DNA of 64,000 nucleotides from positions 2,475,001 through 2,539,000 of the forward strand of contig NZ_CP019509.1 in the NCBI RefSeq assembly GCF_002002905.1. Direction: 5' to 3'. Source of the DNA: Aquaspirillum sp. LM1. Its GTDB lineage: Bacteria > Pseudomonadota > Gammaproteobacteria > Burkholderiales > Aquaspirillaceae. Positions 26,971 to 37,334 of the stretch are shown here, one piece after another. Position numbers and translations under genes: made by a program. Position 1 is the stretch's first letter. Each line of letters opens with the position of its first letter. The notes under the pieces were generated by a model that saw nothing but the letters and a program-made list of their open reading frames with translations, ran no database searches and was not told the origin of the DNA.

Positions 26971-29247
26971 TTATACCGTTTCAGTCAGCCCTGCCCGCAC
27001 CTGACGGGTCGCGGTCAGCATATTCTCCAGCGCGGCTTCGGTTTCTGCCCAATTGCGGGTTTTCAGGCCGCAATCCGGGTTCACCCACAATCGCTGCGCC
27101 GGAATCACCGCCAGTGCCTTGTGCAGCAGCAGGGTCATCTCATTCACCGACGGAATCCGTGGCGAATGGATATCGTACACGCCCGGCCCGATGGCATTCG
27201 GGTAATCAAATTCGGCAAATGCATCAAGCAGTTCCATATCCGAGCGCGAGGTTTCGATGGTGATCACATCAGCATCCATGGCAGCAATCGCCGGCAGGAT
27301 ATCGTGAAACTCGGAATAACACATATGGGTGTGAATCTGCGTGGCGTCGTCCACCCCGGCTGCCGACAGGCGGAAGCTGTGCGCCGCCCAGTCCAGATAA
27401 TGCGCCCAATCAGCATGGCGCAACGGCAGCCCTTCACGGAAGGCCGGCTCGTCGATCTGGATCACCCGAATGCCGGCATTTTCCAGATCGAGCACTTCAT
27501 CGCGAATCGCCAGCGCCAGTTGCCGGCAGGTGTCGGCGCGCGGCTGGTCGTCGCGCACAAACGACCACTGCAGGACAGTCACCGGGCCAGTAAGCATGCC
27601 TTTCATGGGCCGGTCGGTCAGCGATTGCGCGTACACCGACCACGCCACCGTCATCGGCTGCGGGCGCGACACATCACCAAACAGGATGGGCGGCTTGACG
27701 CAGCGGCTGCCGTAGCTTTGCACCCAGCCGTAGCGGGTGAAGACAAAACCGTCCAGTTGTTCACCAAAGTATTCCACCATATCGTTGCGCTCGGCTTCGC
27801 CGTGTACCAGCACATCCAGACCCAGGGCTTCCTGCTTGCGCACTGCCAGGGTGATTTCTGCCTGCATGGCGTGCTGGTAGGCGTCGGTGTCCAGCTGGCC
27901 AGCGCGCCAGGCGGCGCGGGCGTTGCGGATATCGCTGGTTTGCGGAAACGAGCCAATGGTGGTGGTGGGCAGCAGCGGCAGGCGCAGCCAGGCCTGCTGG
28001 GCCTGGGCGCGTTGCGGGTAGGCGCTGTGGCGCTGGTCGTCGCCGCGCTGAATCGCCGCCAGCCGCTGGCGCACCAGCGGATTGACCACGCGGGGGCTGT
28101 GGCGACGGCTGTCGATGGCGTGGCGGCAGGCGGCCAGTTCGTTGGCAATCGACTCACGCCCCTGATTCAGGCCCTTGGCCAGCAGCTTGAGTTCATTGAG
28201 TTTTTGCACGGCAAATGCCAGCCAGGGCTTGACCTCGGGGTCGAGCTCGCTTTCCTGGGCCAGGTCCACCGGCACATGCAGCAGCGAGCACGACGGAGCC
28301 AGCCACAGCCGCTCGCCCAGTTGCGCGGCCAGCGGGGCCAGTTGGGCGAGCAGGGCGTTAAGATCGGCGCGCCAGATATTGCGCCCGTCGATCACCCCCA
28401 GCGACAGCACGCGGTCTGCCGGCCAGTCGGCCACCAGGCTGACCACCTGCTGCGGCGCACGCACCGCGTCCAGATGCACCCCGGCCACCGGCAGGGCGTG
28501 AATCAGCGCGCGCCGGTCGGCCACGCTGGCAAAATAGGTGGCCAGCAGCAGCTGGGGAGCCAGCGGGCTAAGCCGGGCGTAGGCCGGCGCGTAGGCCGCC
28601 AGCCAGTTGGCTGGCAGGTCCAGACCCAGCACCGGTTCGTCAATCTGCACCCAACTGACGCCTTCGGCCTTGAGCGTGGCCAGCAGGCTGGCGTAGGCAT
28701 CGAGCAGCGCTGGCAGCAGTGCCAGGCGGTCGCTGCCGTCCTTGCTTTTTCCCAGCCACAGCAGGCTTAATGGCCCCAGTAACACCGGCTTGGCCGCCAC
28801 CCCCAGCGCCCGCGCTTCGGCCAGCGGCTCCAGCAACCAGCGCGGCTGCACCGCAAACGTGGTGTGGCGGTCGAATTCCGGCACCAGATAGTGGTAGTTG
28901 CTGTCAAACCATTTGGTCATTTCCATGGCTGGTTGCGTGGCGCTGCCACGGGCCAGGATGAACGGGTCGGCCTGGGTGGCGCGGGCCGGGTCGATGCCAA
29001 AGCGGGTTGGCAAGGCCCCCAGCAAAAACAGCGTGTTCAGCACATGGTCGTAGCTGGCAAAATCCCCCACTGGCACCCAATCCAGCCCGGCGGCTTTTTG
29101 CGCCAGCCAGTGACGCTGGCGCAAGCTGCGCGCCGTATGCGCCAGCGCGTCCAGGCTGTCCTCGCCGCGCCAGTAGCGCTCCAGGGCAAATTTCAGTTCG
29201 CGCTGGGCACCGATGCGCGGAAAGCCAAGGTTATGAATTTTAATCAT
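26971..29247 (-). CDS. metE: Cobalamin-independent methionine synthase
   Basis: MetE transfers the methyl group of 5-methyltetrahydropteroyltri-L-glutamate to homocysteine, the last step of methionine synthesis, using zinc. The 758-aa length is standard. The N-terminus [19 protein letters not shown] is diagnostic. Zinc-ligand regions are intact: [10 protein letters not shown] and [11 protein letters not shown], with [20 protein letters not shown] lies about 8 nt before ATG 29247. It is divergent from metR, with a perfect MetR box in the gap. Confidence 0.97.
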   Translation of the reverse strand: MIKIHNLGFPRIGAQRELKFALERYWRGEDSLDALAHTARSLRQRHWLAQKAAGLDWVPVGDFASYDHVLNTLFLLGALPTRFGIDPARATQADPFILARGSATQPAMEMTKWFDSNYHYLVPEFDRHTTFAVQPRWLLEPLAEARALGVAAKPVLLGPLSLLWLGKSKDGSDRLALLPALLDAYASLLATLKAEGVSWVQIDEPVLGLDLPANWLAAYAPAYARLSPLAPQLLLATYFASVADRRALIHALPVAGVHLDAVRAPQQVVSLVADWPADRVLSLGVIDGRNIWRADLNALLAQLAPLAAQLGERLWLAPSCSLLHVPVDLAQESELDPEVKPWLAFAVQKLNELKLLAKGLNQGRESIANELAACRHAIDSRRHSPRVVNPLVRQRLAAIQRGDDQRHSAYPQRAQAQQAWLRLPLLPTTTIGSFPQTSDIRNARAAWRAGQLDTDAYQHAMQAEITLAVRKQEALGLDVLVHGEAERNDMVEYFGEQLDGFVFTRYGWVQSYGSRCVKPPILFGDVSRPQPMTVAWSVYAQSLTDRPMKGMLTGPVTVLQWSFVRDDQPRADTCRQLALAIRDEVLDLENAGIRVIQIDEPAFREGLPLRHADWAHYLDWAAHSFRLSAAGVDDATQIHTHMCYSEFHDILPAIAAMDADVITIETSRSDMELLDAFAEFDYPNAIGPGVYDIHSPRIPSVNEMTLLLHKALAVIPAQRLWVNPDCGLKTRNWAETEAALENMLTATRQVRAGLTETV

Positions 29248-29311
29248 CGTAATCTTCCACTTATTGAGCTAAATTTGTGGAACGAAGGATGACGGAAACC
29301 CCTTGTATGAT

Positions 29312-29351
29312 ACAAGATCATTATTTTTATGATTTCAATGAATCTGCTTCA
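29312..29351. promoter_or_regulatory. MetR box and adjacent palindrome in the metE-metR gap
   Basis: TGAA-TCTGC-TTCA at 29339-29351 fits the MetR consensus TGAA-N5-TTCA exactly. A second perfect palindrome, CTTGTAT-G-ATACAAG, lies at 29312-29326. MetR with homocysteine classically activates metE and represses its own gene from such a shared region. The role of the second palindrome is inferred only from position. Confidence 0.75.
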
Positions 29352-29408
29352 TGACCAATCCCCCACTGACGCGCCGGCCTGTGTGCCCCGCACGGCAGAA
29401 AGCCCCTG

Positions 29409-30347
29409 ATGTCCCATTCAATTCTTGAATTGCGCCACCTGCGCACGCTGCAGGCGCTGGCCGACAGCGGCAATGTGTCGGCGGCGGCGCGGCGGCTGAA
29501 TCTGACCCAGTCGGCGCTGTCGCACCAGCTGAAAACGCTGGAAACCGCCTATGGCTGCTCGCTGGTGGATCGCCGTCGTCAGCCGCTGGTGCTGACCCCT
29601 GCCGGCGAACGCCTGCTGGCGCTGGCACAGGAAGTCTTGCCGCAAGTGCAGCAGGCCGAGCGCGAACTGGCGCGCATTGCCCACGGCGAAGCCGGCCAGC
29701 TGCGCATTGCGGTGGAATGCCACACCTGTTTTGACTGGCTGATGCCGGCAATGGATGATTTTCGCGGGCACTGGCCCGAAGTGGAACTGGATATTGTGTC
29801 CGGCTTTCACGCCGACCCGGTGGGCCTGCTGCTCACCCGGCGGGCCGATCTGGCTGTGGTGTCGGCACCGGAAGCCGAAAGCGCGATTCGCTATCACCCG
29901 CTGTTTGGCTACGAGATGGTGGCCCTGCTCGCCCGCGACCATCCGCTGGCCGGCAAAGCCAGGCTGGAGGCGGCGGACTTTGCCGGGCAAACCCTGATTA
30001 CCTACCCGGTGCCCGATGACAAGCTGGATCTGGTGCATCGGGTATTATTGCCCGCCGGCCTCAACCCGCCGCGCCGCACCACCGAACTGACCGTGGCGAT
30101 GATCCAGCTGGTGGCCAGCCGGCGCGGGGTGGCGGCCTTGCCGTTCTGGGCGGTCAAGCCGTATCTGGAACGCGGCTATGTGCATGCGCTGCCGATTGGC
30201 CCGCATGGCCTGCACAGCGAGCTGTACGCCGCCACCCGCCACGACGATGACGGGCTGGCCTATCTGGATGATTTTCTGGTGACCGTGCGCGAACTGAGCT
30301 TTGCCACCCTGGCCGGCATCACGCCGCTGGCCACCCCCGCCAACTGA
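29409..30347 (+). CDS. metR: LysR-family regulator MetR
   Basis: The 312-aa protein is a LysR-type regulator: an N-terminal winged helix-turn-helix (LRTLQALADSGNVSAAARRLNLTQSALSHQLKTLE, given here as residues about 10-45), then the two-lobed effector domain. The ECHTCFDWLMPAMDDFR segment and the divergent metE gene identify it as MetR, which uses homocysteine as co-activator. A MetR box lies about 60 bp before its start. ATG 29409 gives the normal N-terminus; no strong ribosome site is seen. Confidence 0.93.
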   Translation: MSHSILELRHLRTLQALADSGNVSAAARRLNLTQSALSHQLKTLETAYGCSLVDRRRQPLVLTPAGERLLALAQEVLPQVQQAERELARIAHGEAGQLRIAVECHTCFDWLMPAMDDFRGHWPEVELDIVSGFHADPVGLLLTRRADLAVVSAPEAESAIRYHPLFGYEMVALLARDHPLAGKARLEAADFAGQTLITYPVPDDKLDLVHRVLLPAGLNPPRRTTELTVAMIQLVASRRGVAALPFWAVKPYLERGYVHALPIGPHGLHSELYAATRHDDDGLAYLDDFLVTVRELSFATLAGITPLATPAN

Positions 30348-30387
30348 TTTTTCCTGGCCCCAACTGGACCCAATAAGGACCCCTCTG

Positions 30388-30849
30388 ATGAAAACTGTTC
30401 TGCGCCCCGCCCTGCTGGCCCTGATCCCCCTGCTGCCGCTGAGCGCGCACGCCGAAGACGTGGGCTGCGTCACCACTGCCTGGAAACTGCTGGGGGCCAA
30501 TCACAAGGTGTGCGTCTCGGCATTTGATGACCCCAAAGTGCCTGGCGTGGCCTGCCATATCAGCCAGGCGCGCACCGGCGGCATCAAGGGCACGCTGGGC
30601 ATTGCCGAAGACCCCTCGCAGTTTTCGATTGCCTGCCGCCAGATTGGCCCGATCACCCTGCCAGCCAAATTGCCGCGTGAAGAAACCGTGTTCAGCGAAG
30701 ACACCTCGTTCTTGTTCAAGGAAACCCGCGTCAGCCGCATCTGGGACGCCAAGCGCAACACCCTGGTCTACCTGGCCATCAGCCGCAAGGTAATTGAAGG
30801 CGCGCCAGCCAATAGCGTGTCGTCGGTGCCGGTGATGCCGTGGCGCTAA
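30388..30849 (+). CDS. creA: CreA family protein, exported
   Basis: This 153-aa protein belongs to the CreA family, conserved in proteobacteria with unknown function. A Sec signal peptide is clear (MKTVLRPALLALIPLLPLSAHA, cleaved near AHA/ED). The mature part contains DVGCVTTAWKLLG, the conserved FDDPKVPGVACHISQA with paired cysteines, and SLFKETRV-type segment LFKETRVSRIWD. AAGGAC lies about 7 nt before the ATG. It follows metR by 40 bp on the same strand, so read-through from metR is possible. Confidence 0.9.
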   Translation: MKTVLRPALLALIPLLPLSAHAEDVGCVTTAWKLLGANHKVCVSAFDDPKVPGVACHISQARTGGIKGTLGIAEDPSQFSIACRQIGPITLPAKLPREETVFSEDTSFLFKETRVSRIWDAKRNTLVYLAISRKVIEGAPANSVSSVPVMPWR

Positions 30850-30854
30850 GCGCA

Positions 30855-30884
30855 GCGAACAACCCCCTCCTGGCGTTGTTGCGC
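30855..30884. terminator. Hairpin after creA
   Basis: GCGAACAAC (30855-30863) pairs with GTTGTTGCGC (30875-30884) with one bulged base. It lies between creA and the convergent GGDEF/EAL gene. It lacks a T-run, so termination is uncertain. Confidence 0.4.
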
Positions 30885-30961
30885 AGTCTTGCTGTACTGC
30901 GTTGTCCGGCCTGCGTACGCGGGGTTTTGTATGCAACGCTCAGCACACTCGCCCGCCAGGC

Positions 30962-33900
30962 CTACCCGCCCAGCTCGGCAGCCAGGGCTTTCAGCGCGTC
31001 CAGCAGCGCGTGTTTTTGCTGGTGCATGGCGTCAAGCTGAGTCAGGGCGGCGCTGGCGTTACCGGCCAGGCAGTATTGGCACAGCCATTGCCCCTGCGCG
31101 TATAACTGCTGGTGTTGCTGGCGGATGGCCACAAACAGCGGATGCTGGCCATGGCGGCGCTCGCCCTCGCTGGCCAGCCAGTGGCCAAAGCGGCTGTGCT
31201 GGGCGTCCAGCACCGGCGGCAGGTCGCGGGCCTTGTGCAGATAATGCTCCAGGGCCGTCATCCAGGCGCGCAGCTCGGTAATGGCAAACAAGAGCGGTAG
31301 GTCATCGCGGTTCAGCGGCGGCAAACGCCGCCACAGCGGGTCGGCCTGCCAGTGCGCCGCCCAGTCGGGGAAGGCATCGGCGGGCATTGGGTGAGCAATG
31401 CCGTAGCCTTGCGCCCGTTCGCAGCCCAGCTGCAGCAGCATGGCACCGTGTTCGATGGTTTCCACCCCTTCGGCCATCACGTCGCGGCGGAAGGCCGCCG
31501 CCAGGCCAATCACCCCGCTTAAAATGGCCAGATCATCCGGATCGTCGAGCATGTCGCGGACAAAGCTCTGGTCGATTTTCAGCAGCGCCACCTGCAGGTG
31601 TTTCAGATAGGTCAGCGACGAATAGCCGGTGCCAAAATCATCCAGGGCAAAGTTCACCCCCATGTCGCGGCAGGCGGCAATCACCTGTGACACTTCGGCC
31701 AGATCTTCCAGCGCGCTGGTTTCCAGAATCTCCAGCTCCAGCTGGCTGGGGCTGACCTGCGGGTGGCGGGCCAGAATCTGGCGCAGGCGGATGACAAAGT
31801 CCATTTGCTGCAGCTGGCGCGCGCCAAGATTGACGCTGACCGGCAGGGTCAGGCACATGGCCTGCCAGCGGGCCATTTGCCCCAGGGCAGCGTCCAGCAC
31901 CCATTCCCCCACGGACACCGCCAGCGGATGGCCCTCGATCATCGGCAAAAAGCTGGCCGGCGACAGCAGGCCCTTGTCTGGATGCTGCCAGCGAATCAAC
32001 GCTTCGGCACCAATCACCGTGCCCAGACGCATATTCACCTTGGGCTGGTAGTACAGCACAAACTCGCCCTCGCTGAGCGCGCGGCGGATGCGGTCGAGAC
32101 TTTCGTGCTGCCCCTTGATGTAGATGTCCTGTTCGGCGTCAAAAATATGGTAGCGGTTCTTGCCCGCCAGCTTGGCCTGATACATGGCCTGGTCGGCCTG
32201 GCGCATCAGCTGGTCAGCGTCCACGTCTTCACGCTGCGGGTAGAACGTCACCCCCAGGCTGGCTGACACCTGCAGCAAATGGCCACTCACCGGCACCGGC
32301 TGGGCGGTGGCGGCCAGCAGGCGGCCCAGCAGGGAGGCACTGTCGGCGGCGTGGTTCAGGTCCAGCAGCACCGCCACAAATTCATCGCCACCCAGCCGGG
32401 CCAGCGTGTCGCCGTCGCGCAGGGTGTCGCGCATGCGCCGGGCCAGCAGCATCAGCAGCTGGTCGCCCACATCGTGGCCGTGGCAGTCGTTGATCGCCTT
32501 GAAGCCGTCCAGGTCCAGATACACCACCGCCAGCGCCTGCTGACGGCGCTGGGCCTGGCTCATCGCCTGGTGCAGGCGGTCAGCCAGCAACACCCGGTTG
32601 GGCAGGCTGGTCAGCGCATCGTAGTGGGCAATATGCTCCAGCTGCTGCTCATGTTCCTTGATCAGGGTGATGTCGGAAAACAGCGCCACATAATGCTGAG
32701 TCTGCCCCTCAGCGTCGTATACCGCGCTGATGGTTTGCATCTCGGCAAAGATTTCCCCATTTTTGCGCCGGTTCCAGATTTCTCCGTACCAATGGCCTTT
32801 GTCAATCAGGCTGCGCCACAGCTCGACATAGAACTCGGCATCGTGGCGACCGGAATTCAGAATGCGCGGGTTTTCACCCAGCGCTTCCTGGCGGGTGAAA
32901 CCGGTGATGCGGGTGAAGGTGTCGTTGACGTCGATAATCGCGCCGTCGGCGTCGGTAATCATGATGCCTTCGCGGGCGTGGGTGAATACGCTGGCAGCCA
33001 GTTGCAGCTGCTGTTCGGTGCGGCGGCGCTCAGTGATGTCGCTAAGCGAATTCAGCGTGGCCGGCTGGCCCTGCCAGTCGATGGCGGTACAGCGCATTTC
33101 CACCCACTTCACCCCGTCCAGCCGCGACAGCAAACGGAACTGGCAATGCGGGGCCGCATCACGCAAGCCGTCGGCACACGCCTGCATATACTGGCTCACC
33201 AGCGCCTGGTCGGCTTCGTGCACCAGTGCCAGGAACGGGCGCACGCCCAGATAGGCCAGCGAATAGCCCGACAGCAGCTGCATCATCGGGTTGCTGTACT
33301 GCACATCGCCATGCTGCACCACCACAATGCCATCGTGGGCCAGCTCAATCAGGCTGCGGTAGCGCGCTTCGCTTTCCGCCAGCTGAATTTCAGCCTGCTT
33401 GCGCTCGATGGCCAGGCTGACCAGCCGCGCCGACTGCTCGATCAGGGTGATATCGGCATCCTGCGGAATATGCGGGCTGCGGTGATAAATGGCAAAGGTG
33501 CCCAGCACCTGGCCGCTGGATGCCAGAATCGGCTGCGACCAGCACGCCCCCAGTTGCGCCTGCGCCGCCACCGCCCGGAAAGCCGCCCAGTAGGGATGGG
33601 TCTGGATGTCGTCCACCACCACCCGCTGCCCGGTAAATGCCGCCGCGCCACAACTGCCCACGTCAGGGCCGATTGGCAGCTCATCCACGGCGTCATTATA
33701 AAAATCCGGCAGACTGGGAGCCACCCCATGGCCCAGCCGCTGGCTATTGGCGTCCAGCAGCAAAATGCTGCACAGCGTGGCCGGATTCAGTTGCTCGACA
33801 TGCTCAACAATGGTGCGCAGGATATCCGGCAAGGGCTTGCCCTGGGTCAGCCAGTCCAGCACATGGCTGCGAAACTGTTCCAGCCGCTCGGCTTGCCGGC

Positions 33901-35332
33901 GCAGGCTGATATCGCTGTGGGTGCCGATCATGCGCAAGGGCTGGCCGTCCACGCTACGGCTGACCACCATGCCCCGGCTTAAAATCCATTTATACTGGCC
34001 ATCGCGGCAGCGCAGCCGGCATTCGATCTGATAGTGCTCAGTCTCGCCACGCAGATAGGCATTCAGCGCGGCTTCGGCGCGGGGGTGATCCTCCGGGTGC
34101 AACAGGGTCAGCCAGGTGCTGAACTGCGCGGCCAGCTCGCAGTCGGCATAACCCAGCATGGCTTTCCAGCGCGGAGAAAACTGCACCGCCTGAGTCTGCA
34201 TGTCCCAGTCCCATACCCCGTCGCCAGCACCTTCAATGGCAAATTGCCAGCGGAATTCGCTGTCCTGCAACTGGCGGGTTTTGTCCAGCACGCGCTGACG
34301 TTCAGCGCCCAGCGAGCGGTTGCTCAGCCACAGCCGAAACGCCAGGATCACAATCAGCCCGACGCACACCAGGCCGGCAATGCCCTGCCAGATGTAACGC
34401 ATCCACACGTCTTGCCAGGTAAATTCCGGCACCTGGTCAAACGGTGGCATGCGCAGGGCGGCCAGCATTTCCGCCACCGGTGTGTAATCTGCCGGAATGG
34501 TGAAACCCTGGATGCCCATCGCCAGGGTCAGCGGGTTGTCGGCCTCCAGACGCAGCAGCGCCACCGCCACCCGCCGGGTCAGCGTGGTGTCCAGGTCAGG
34601 CAGCGCCACAAATGGCCATTCCGGATACAGCCGGGTGGACACCTGCCAGGGCAGCGGAATCTGATTGGAAAACAGCGGCATCACCCGCAGCTGATGCAGG
34701 TCGATCAGCCCTTCGCGGGCCATGCTTTCCAGCAGGCCGCTGCGCACAAAGCCCACATCGGCCTTGCCGGACAACACCGCCTGCACCACCTTGTCGTGTG
34801 GTGCCCCAGTGGTCAGCCAGCGGGTGTCGGTCAGCACCTCCAGCCCGGCCTGATGCAGGGCGTAGGCCTGCATCTGGTAGCCGCCCAGCGATTCGGTACT
34901 GGTAAACGCCACCACTTTGTCCTTCAGCTGGCTGGCGCTGCTGAGCACGGTATCGGCGCGGCTGAAAATCACCCCGCCAAATGCCGACACCGACAGGCCT
35001 TGTTCGCTGTACATCAGCGTGGCCAGCGGCGCGGACAGCCCCAGCCGGCGGTTGATCAGCACAAAATGGCCAGGGTTGGTCAGGATGAAATCCACCTGGC
35101 GCTGGGCGACTGCCTGCTCCAGCTCGGGAAAGCTGTAGGCCTGTACCACAAAATCTCGTTCGGGAATCGCCTGCTTGAGCACACTGGCCAGGGGCTGCCA
35201 TTGCGCCAGCGTCTGCGGTTTGGGGCGAAAGGCCAGCACGCCAATCCGGACGGGATCGGCGCTGGCAGCCCAAGCCTGGCCGGTGAGCACAGCCAGCCAG
35301 AACAGGCAGATAAAGCGGAGGAGTTTACGCAT
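30962..35332 (-). CDS. Multidomain GGDEF/EAL protein with PhnD-like periplasmic sensor and degenerate C-terminal CZB-like domain
   Basis: This about 1456-aa inner-membrane protein should make and/or degrade cyclic di-GMP. Order: signal peptide (ending AWA/AS), a periplasmic phosphonate/phosphate-binding-like domain (about 25-300, VDFILTNPGHFVLINRR), a membrane segment (about 345), PAS (about 380-490), GAF (about 510-650), two PAS domains, GGDEF (intact, about residue 980), EAL (EALIRW at about 1110, DFGTGYSSLTYLK) and a helical tail like the zinc-sensing CZB domain. In the tail the usual Cys of the CxFGxW motif is Ser (HSRFGHWL). ATG 35332 gives a proper signal peptide but lacks a clear ribosome site. 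The ligand is unknown. Confidence 0.88.
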   Translation of the reverse strand: MRKLLRFICLFWLAVLTGQAWAASADPVRIGVLAFRPKPQTLAQWQPLASVLKQAIPERDFVVQAYSFPELEQAVAQRQVDFILTNPGHFVLINRRLGLSAPLATLMYSEQGLSVSAFGGVIFSRADTVLSSASQLKDKVVAFTSTESLGGYQMQAYALHQAGLEVLTDTRWLTTGAPHDKVVQAVLSGKADVGFVRSGLLESMAREGLIDLHQLRVMPLFSNQIPLPWQVSTRLYPEWPFVALPDLDTTLTRRVAVALLRLEADNPLTLAMGIQGFTIPADYTPVAEMLAALRMPPFDQVPEFTWQDVWMRYIWQGIAGLVCVGLIVILAFRLWLSNRSLGAERQRVLDKTRQLQDSEFRWQFAIEGAGDGVWDWDMQTQAVQFSPRWKAMLGYADCELAAQFSTWLTLLHPEDHPRAEAALNAYLRGETEHYQIECRLRCRDGQYKWILSRGMVVSRSVDGQPLRMIGTHSDISLRRQAERLEQFRSHVLDWLTQGKPLPDILRTIVEHVEQLNPATLCSILLLDANSQRLGHGVAPSLPDFYNDAVDELPIGPDVGSCGAAAFTGQRVVVDDIQTHPYWAAFRAVAAQAQLGACWSQPILASSGQVLGTFAIYHRSPHIPQDADITLIEQSARLVSLAIERKQAEIQLAESEARYRSLIELAHDGIVVVQHGDVQYSNPMMQLLSGYSLAYLGVRPFLALVHEADQALVSQYMQACADGLRDAAPHCQFRLLSRLDGVKWVEMRCTAIDWQGQPATLNSLSDITERRRTEQQLQLAASVFTHAREGIMITDADGAIIDVNDTFTRITGFTRQEALGENPRILNSGRHDAEFYVELWRSLIDKGHWYGEIWNRRKNGEIFAEMQTISAVYDAEGQTQHYVALFSDITLIKEHEQQLEHIAHYDALTSLPNRVLLADRLHQAMSQAQRRQQALAVVYLDLDGFKAINDCHGHDVGDQLLMLLARRMRDTLRDGDTLARLGGDEFVAVLLDLNHAADSASLLGRLLAATAQPVPVSGHLLQVSASLGVTFYPQREDVDADQLMRQADQAMYQAKLAGKNRYHIFDAEQDIYIKGQHESLDRIRRALSEGEFVLYYQPKVNMRLGTVIGAEALIRWQHPDKGLLSPASFLPMIEGHPLAVSVGEWVLDAALGQMARWQAMCLTLPVSVNLGARQLQQMDFVIRLRQILARHPQVSPSQLELEILETSALEDLAEVSQVIAACRDMGVNFALDDFGTGYSSLTYLKHLQVALLKIDQSFVRDMLDDPDDLAILSGVIGLAAAFRRDVMAEGVETIEHGAMLLQLGCERAQGYGIAHPMPADAFPDWAAHWQADPLWRRLPPLNRDDLPLLFAITELRAWMTALEHYLHKARDLPPVLDAQHSRFGHWLASEGERRHGQHPLFVAIRQQHQQLYAQGQWLCQYCLAGNASAALTQLDAMHQQKHALLDALKALAAELGG

Positions 35333-35412
35333 ATTGCAAACCAATATACCGCTATTCAAGCGCTAACGAAACTGTCCGCTCCGGCGGGCAACTGCCGGAT
35401 AAATAACCAGAA

Positions 35413-37035
35413 TCAATACGAAAAACGGGCCATCGCCTGTTTCATGGTTTCCGCCGCCTGGGTCAGGGTCTGGCTGGTGGCCACGGCCTGCTGCACCAGG
35501 CCGTGGTTCTCGGTGGCCATGGCGGCAATATCGCGGGTGTGGCCCAGAATCGCGCCGGCGGCGCTGGATTGCTGCTCGGCGGCATGGGCCAGTTGGTGCA
35601 TGGATTCATACGAAGCACGCGAACGTTCGCTGAGCGTGGCCAGCGGCTCGACAATGCTTTCCACCTGGGCCACGCCCAGGCGCACGTCGCGGGTGCCGGT
35701 GTCCATGCTGTGCACGGCGGCTTCGGTTTCCTGGCGCATGGCGTCGATCATGCCGTGAATATCGCGGGTGGACTGGGTGGCACGGGTGGCCAGCGCGCGC
35801 ACCTCGTCGGCCACCACGGCAAAGCCCCGGCCATATTCACCGGCGCGGGCGGCCTCGATGGCGGCGTTCAGCGCCAGCAGATTGGTCTGGTCGGACAATT
35901 CCCGAATGGTGTCCACACTGCCGGCAATGGTGTCGGAACGTTGCTGCAGCGCGTTCACCTCGCGGGCCGAGGCGGCCACGGTGTCGGACAGCCGGCCCAC
36001 GTCGCGGGCGGCGTCGGTCACCAGGCTGCGACCGCGTTCGGCCAGCGCCACCGCTTCTTCGGCCAGGCCACGGGTGCGCTGGGCGGTTTCTGCCACGCCA
36101 TGGGCCTGCTGGTTCAGCGCCTCGACGGCGCTGGCGATGGTTTGCGCCATGCGGTCCTGCGCCTGCGAGCGCTGGGCAATCTGCCCGGCGGCCTGCGACA
36201 GGCTGTCTGCCGCGTGGGTCACCCGGCTGGCCTCCTGATTGACCGAGCCAATCATGGTGCGCAAATTATCCTGCATCTGCCCCAGCCGGCGCAGCAGCTG
36301 GGCCGGCTCGTCGCGGCCTTCGCTGGCCATGGGGGTGCGCAAATCGCCCGACGCCACCCGCTCCACCGCCGCGCCAGCCTCACGCAGCGGGCGGACAATG
36401 CTGCGGGTGATCAGCAAGGCCAGAATCACGCTGACCAGCACCGACGCGCCGGCCAGGGTGAGCATGAACCAGCGCGCCTGCTGGGCGTCCGCCCGGTTGG
36501 CGGCAGCGGCCTGATTGGTACGCCCGGTTTCCAGCGCCACCACCTGATGGCTGGCCGCCACCAGCGCATCCAGCGCCGGCAGGGTGCGTTGTTCCAGCAA
36601 CTTTTGCGCCTCTGCCCGTTCATCCCCTTCCAACAGGTCGGCGGCATCGACAAAAATCTGGTTATACGCCTTGCCCAGGGTTTTGACTTGCTCCAGCAGG
36701 CGGGTTTCTTCGGCGTCGTCGGCCAGGGCCACCAGTTGGGCCAGGGATTTGTCCAGCAAGGCCTTGTTGCTGTCGATGTCCTTGTACAGCGGAATCCGCC
36801 CGTCGCGGTCTGGCGCGGCCACCAGCCGCACCAGCTTCATGGCGTTTTGCCCGGCGGTTTCCGCCACGGTATGCGCCAGCTCGGTCTTGATCAGGTCGCG
36901 CTCGACAATCTGCTGGGTGCCGGCCTGCATGGCGTTGATGGCCAGGGTGGCGGCACCGGCAATCAGCGCCATCAGCACCACCAGCAAGGCAAAACCCGCC
37001 CCCAGACGTGGGCCAATGGTAAGTTGACGTAACAA
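35413..37035 (-). CDS. Methyl-accepting chemotaxis protein with four-helix-bundle type sensor
   Basis: This 540-aa chemoreceptor has a membrane segment at about residues 10-32, a helical periplasmic domain of about 155 residues of the 4HB/MCP_N kind, a second membrane segment ([22 protein letters not shown]), a HAMP domain starting RSIVRPL, and a signalling hairpin with [20 protein letters not shown] then [21 protein letters not shown] 37035 is chosen: CCGGAG lies 6 nt upstream and the protein then starts (M)[14 protein letters not shown], a usual chemoreceptor start. The frame runs back to an ATG at 37167 without a ribosome site. It is 80 bp downstream of no same-strand gene except the upstream metal locus. 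Confidence 0.88.
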   Translation of the reverse strand: MLRQLTIGPRLGAGFALLVVLMALIAGAATLAINAMQAGTQQIVERDLIKTELAHTVAETAGQNAMKLVRLVAAPDRDGRIPLYKDIDSNKALLDKSLAQLVALADDAEETRLLEQVKTLGKAYNQIFVDAADLLEGDERAEAQKLLEQRTLPALDALVAASHQVVALETGRTNQAAAANRADAQQARWFMLTLAGASVLVSVILALLITRSIVRPLREAGAAVERVASGDLRTPMASEGRDEPAQLLRRLGQMQDNLRTMIGSVNQEASRVTHAADSLSQAAGQIAQRSQAQDRMAQTIASAVEALNQQAHGVAETAQRTRGLAEEAVALAERGRSLVTDAARDVGRLSDTVAASAREVNALQQRSDTIAGSVDTIRELSDQTNLLALNAAIEAARAGEYGRGFAVVADEVRALATRATQSTRDIHGMIDAMRQETEAAVHSMDTGTRDVRLGVAQVESIVEPLATLSERSRASYESMHQLAHAAEQQSSAAGAILGHTRDIAAMATENHGLVQQAVATSQTLTQAAETMKQAMARFSY

Positions 37036-37334
37036 GGCAATCTCCGGGCCAGATGGCGGTAAGGGTGGCGGTAAAAAAACAGTCAGCCATACAAGGCTAA
37101 ATGCAGCAACAACGCCCTCCACCTTGGCAGGGGAGGACGATTGTCTGAGGGTGTCTGTGCTTGCCATCCGATGCGCAACGCGCCGGGTCGGCGCAGCGAG
37201 CGGGTCTGGGGCTTGGTCGCAGCAGCAGGGGCTTACCTTACCACGCGCCAGAAAAAAAAATCGACCCTATATGCATTTAAACTGCACAAACACCGTGCGG
37301 GCACGCCCACGGCACTGGCGCGCCCGCGCCGGGG

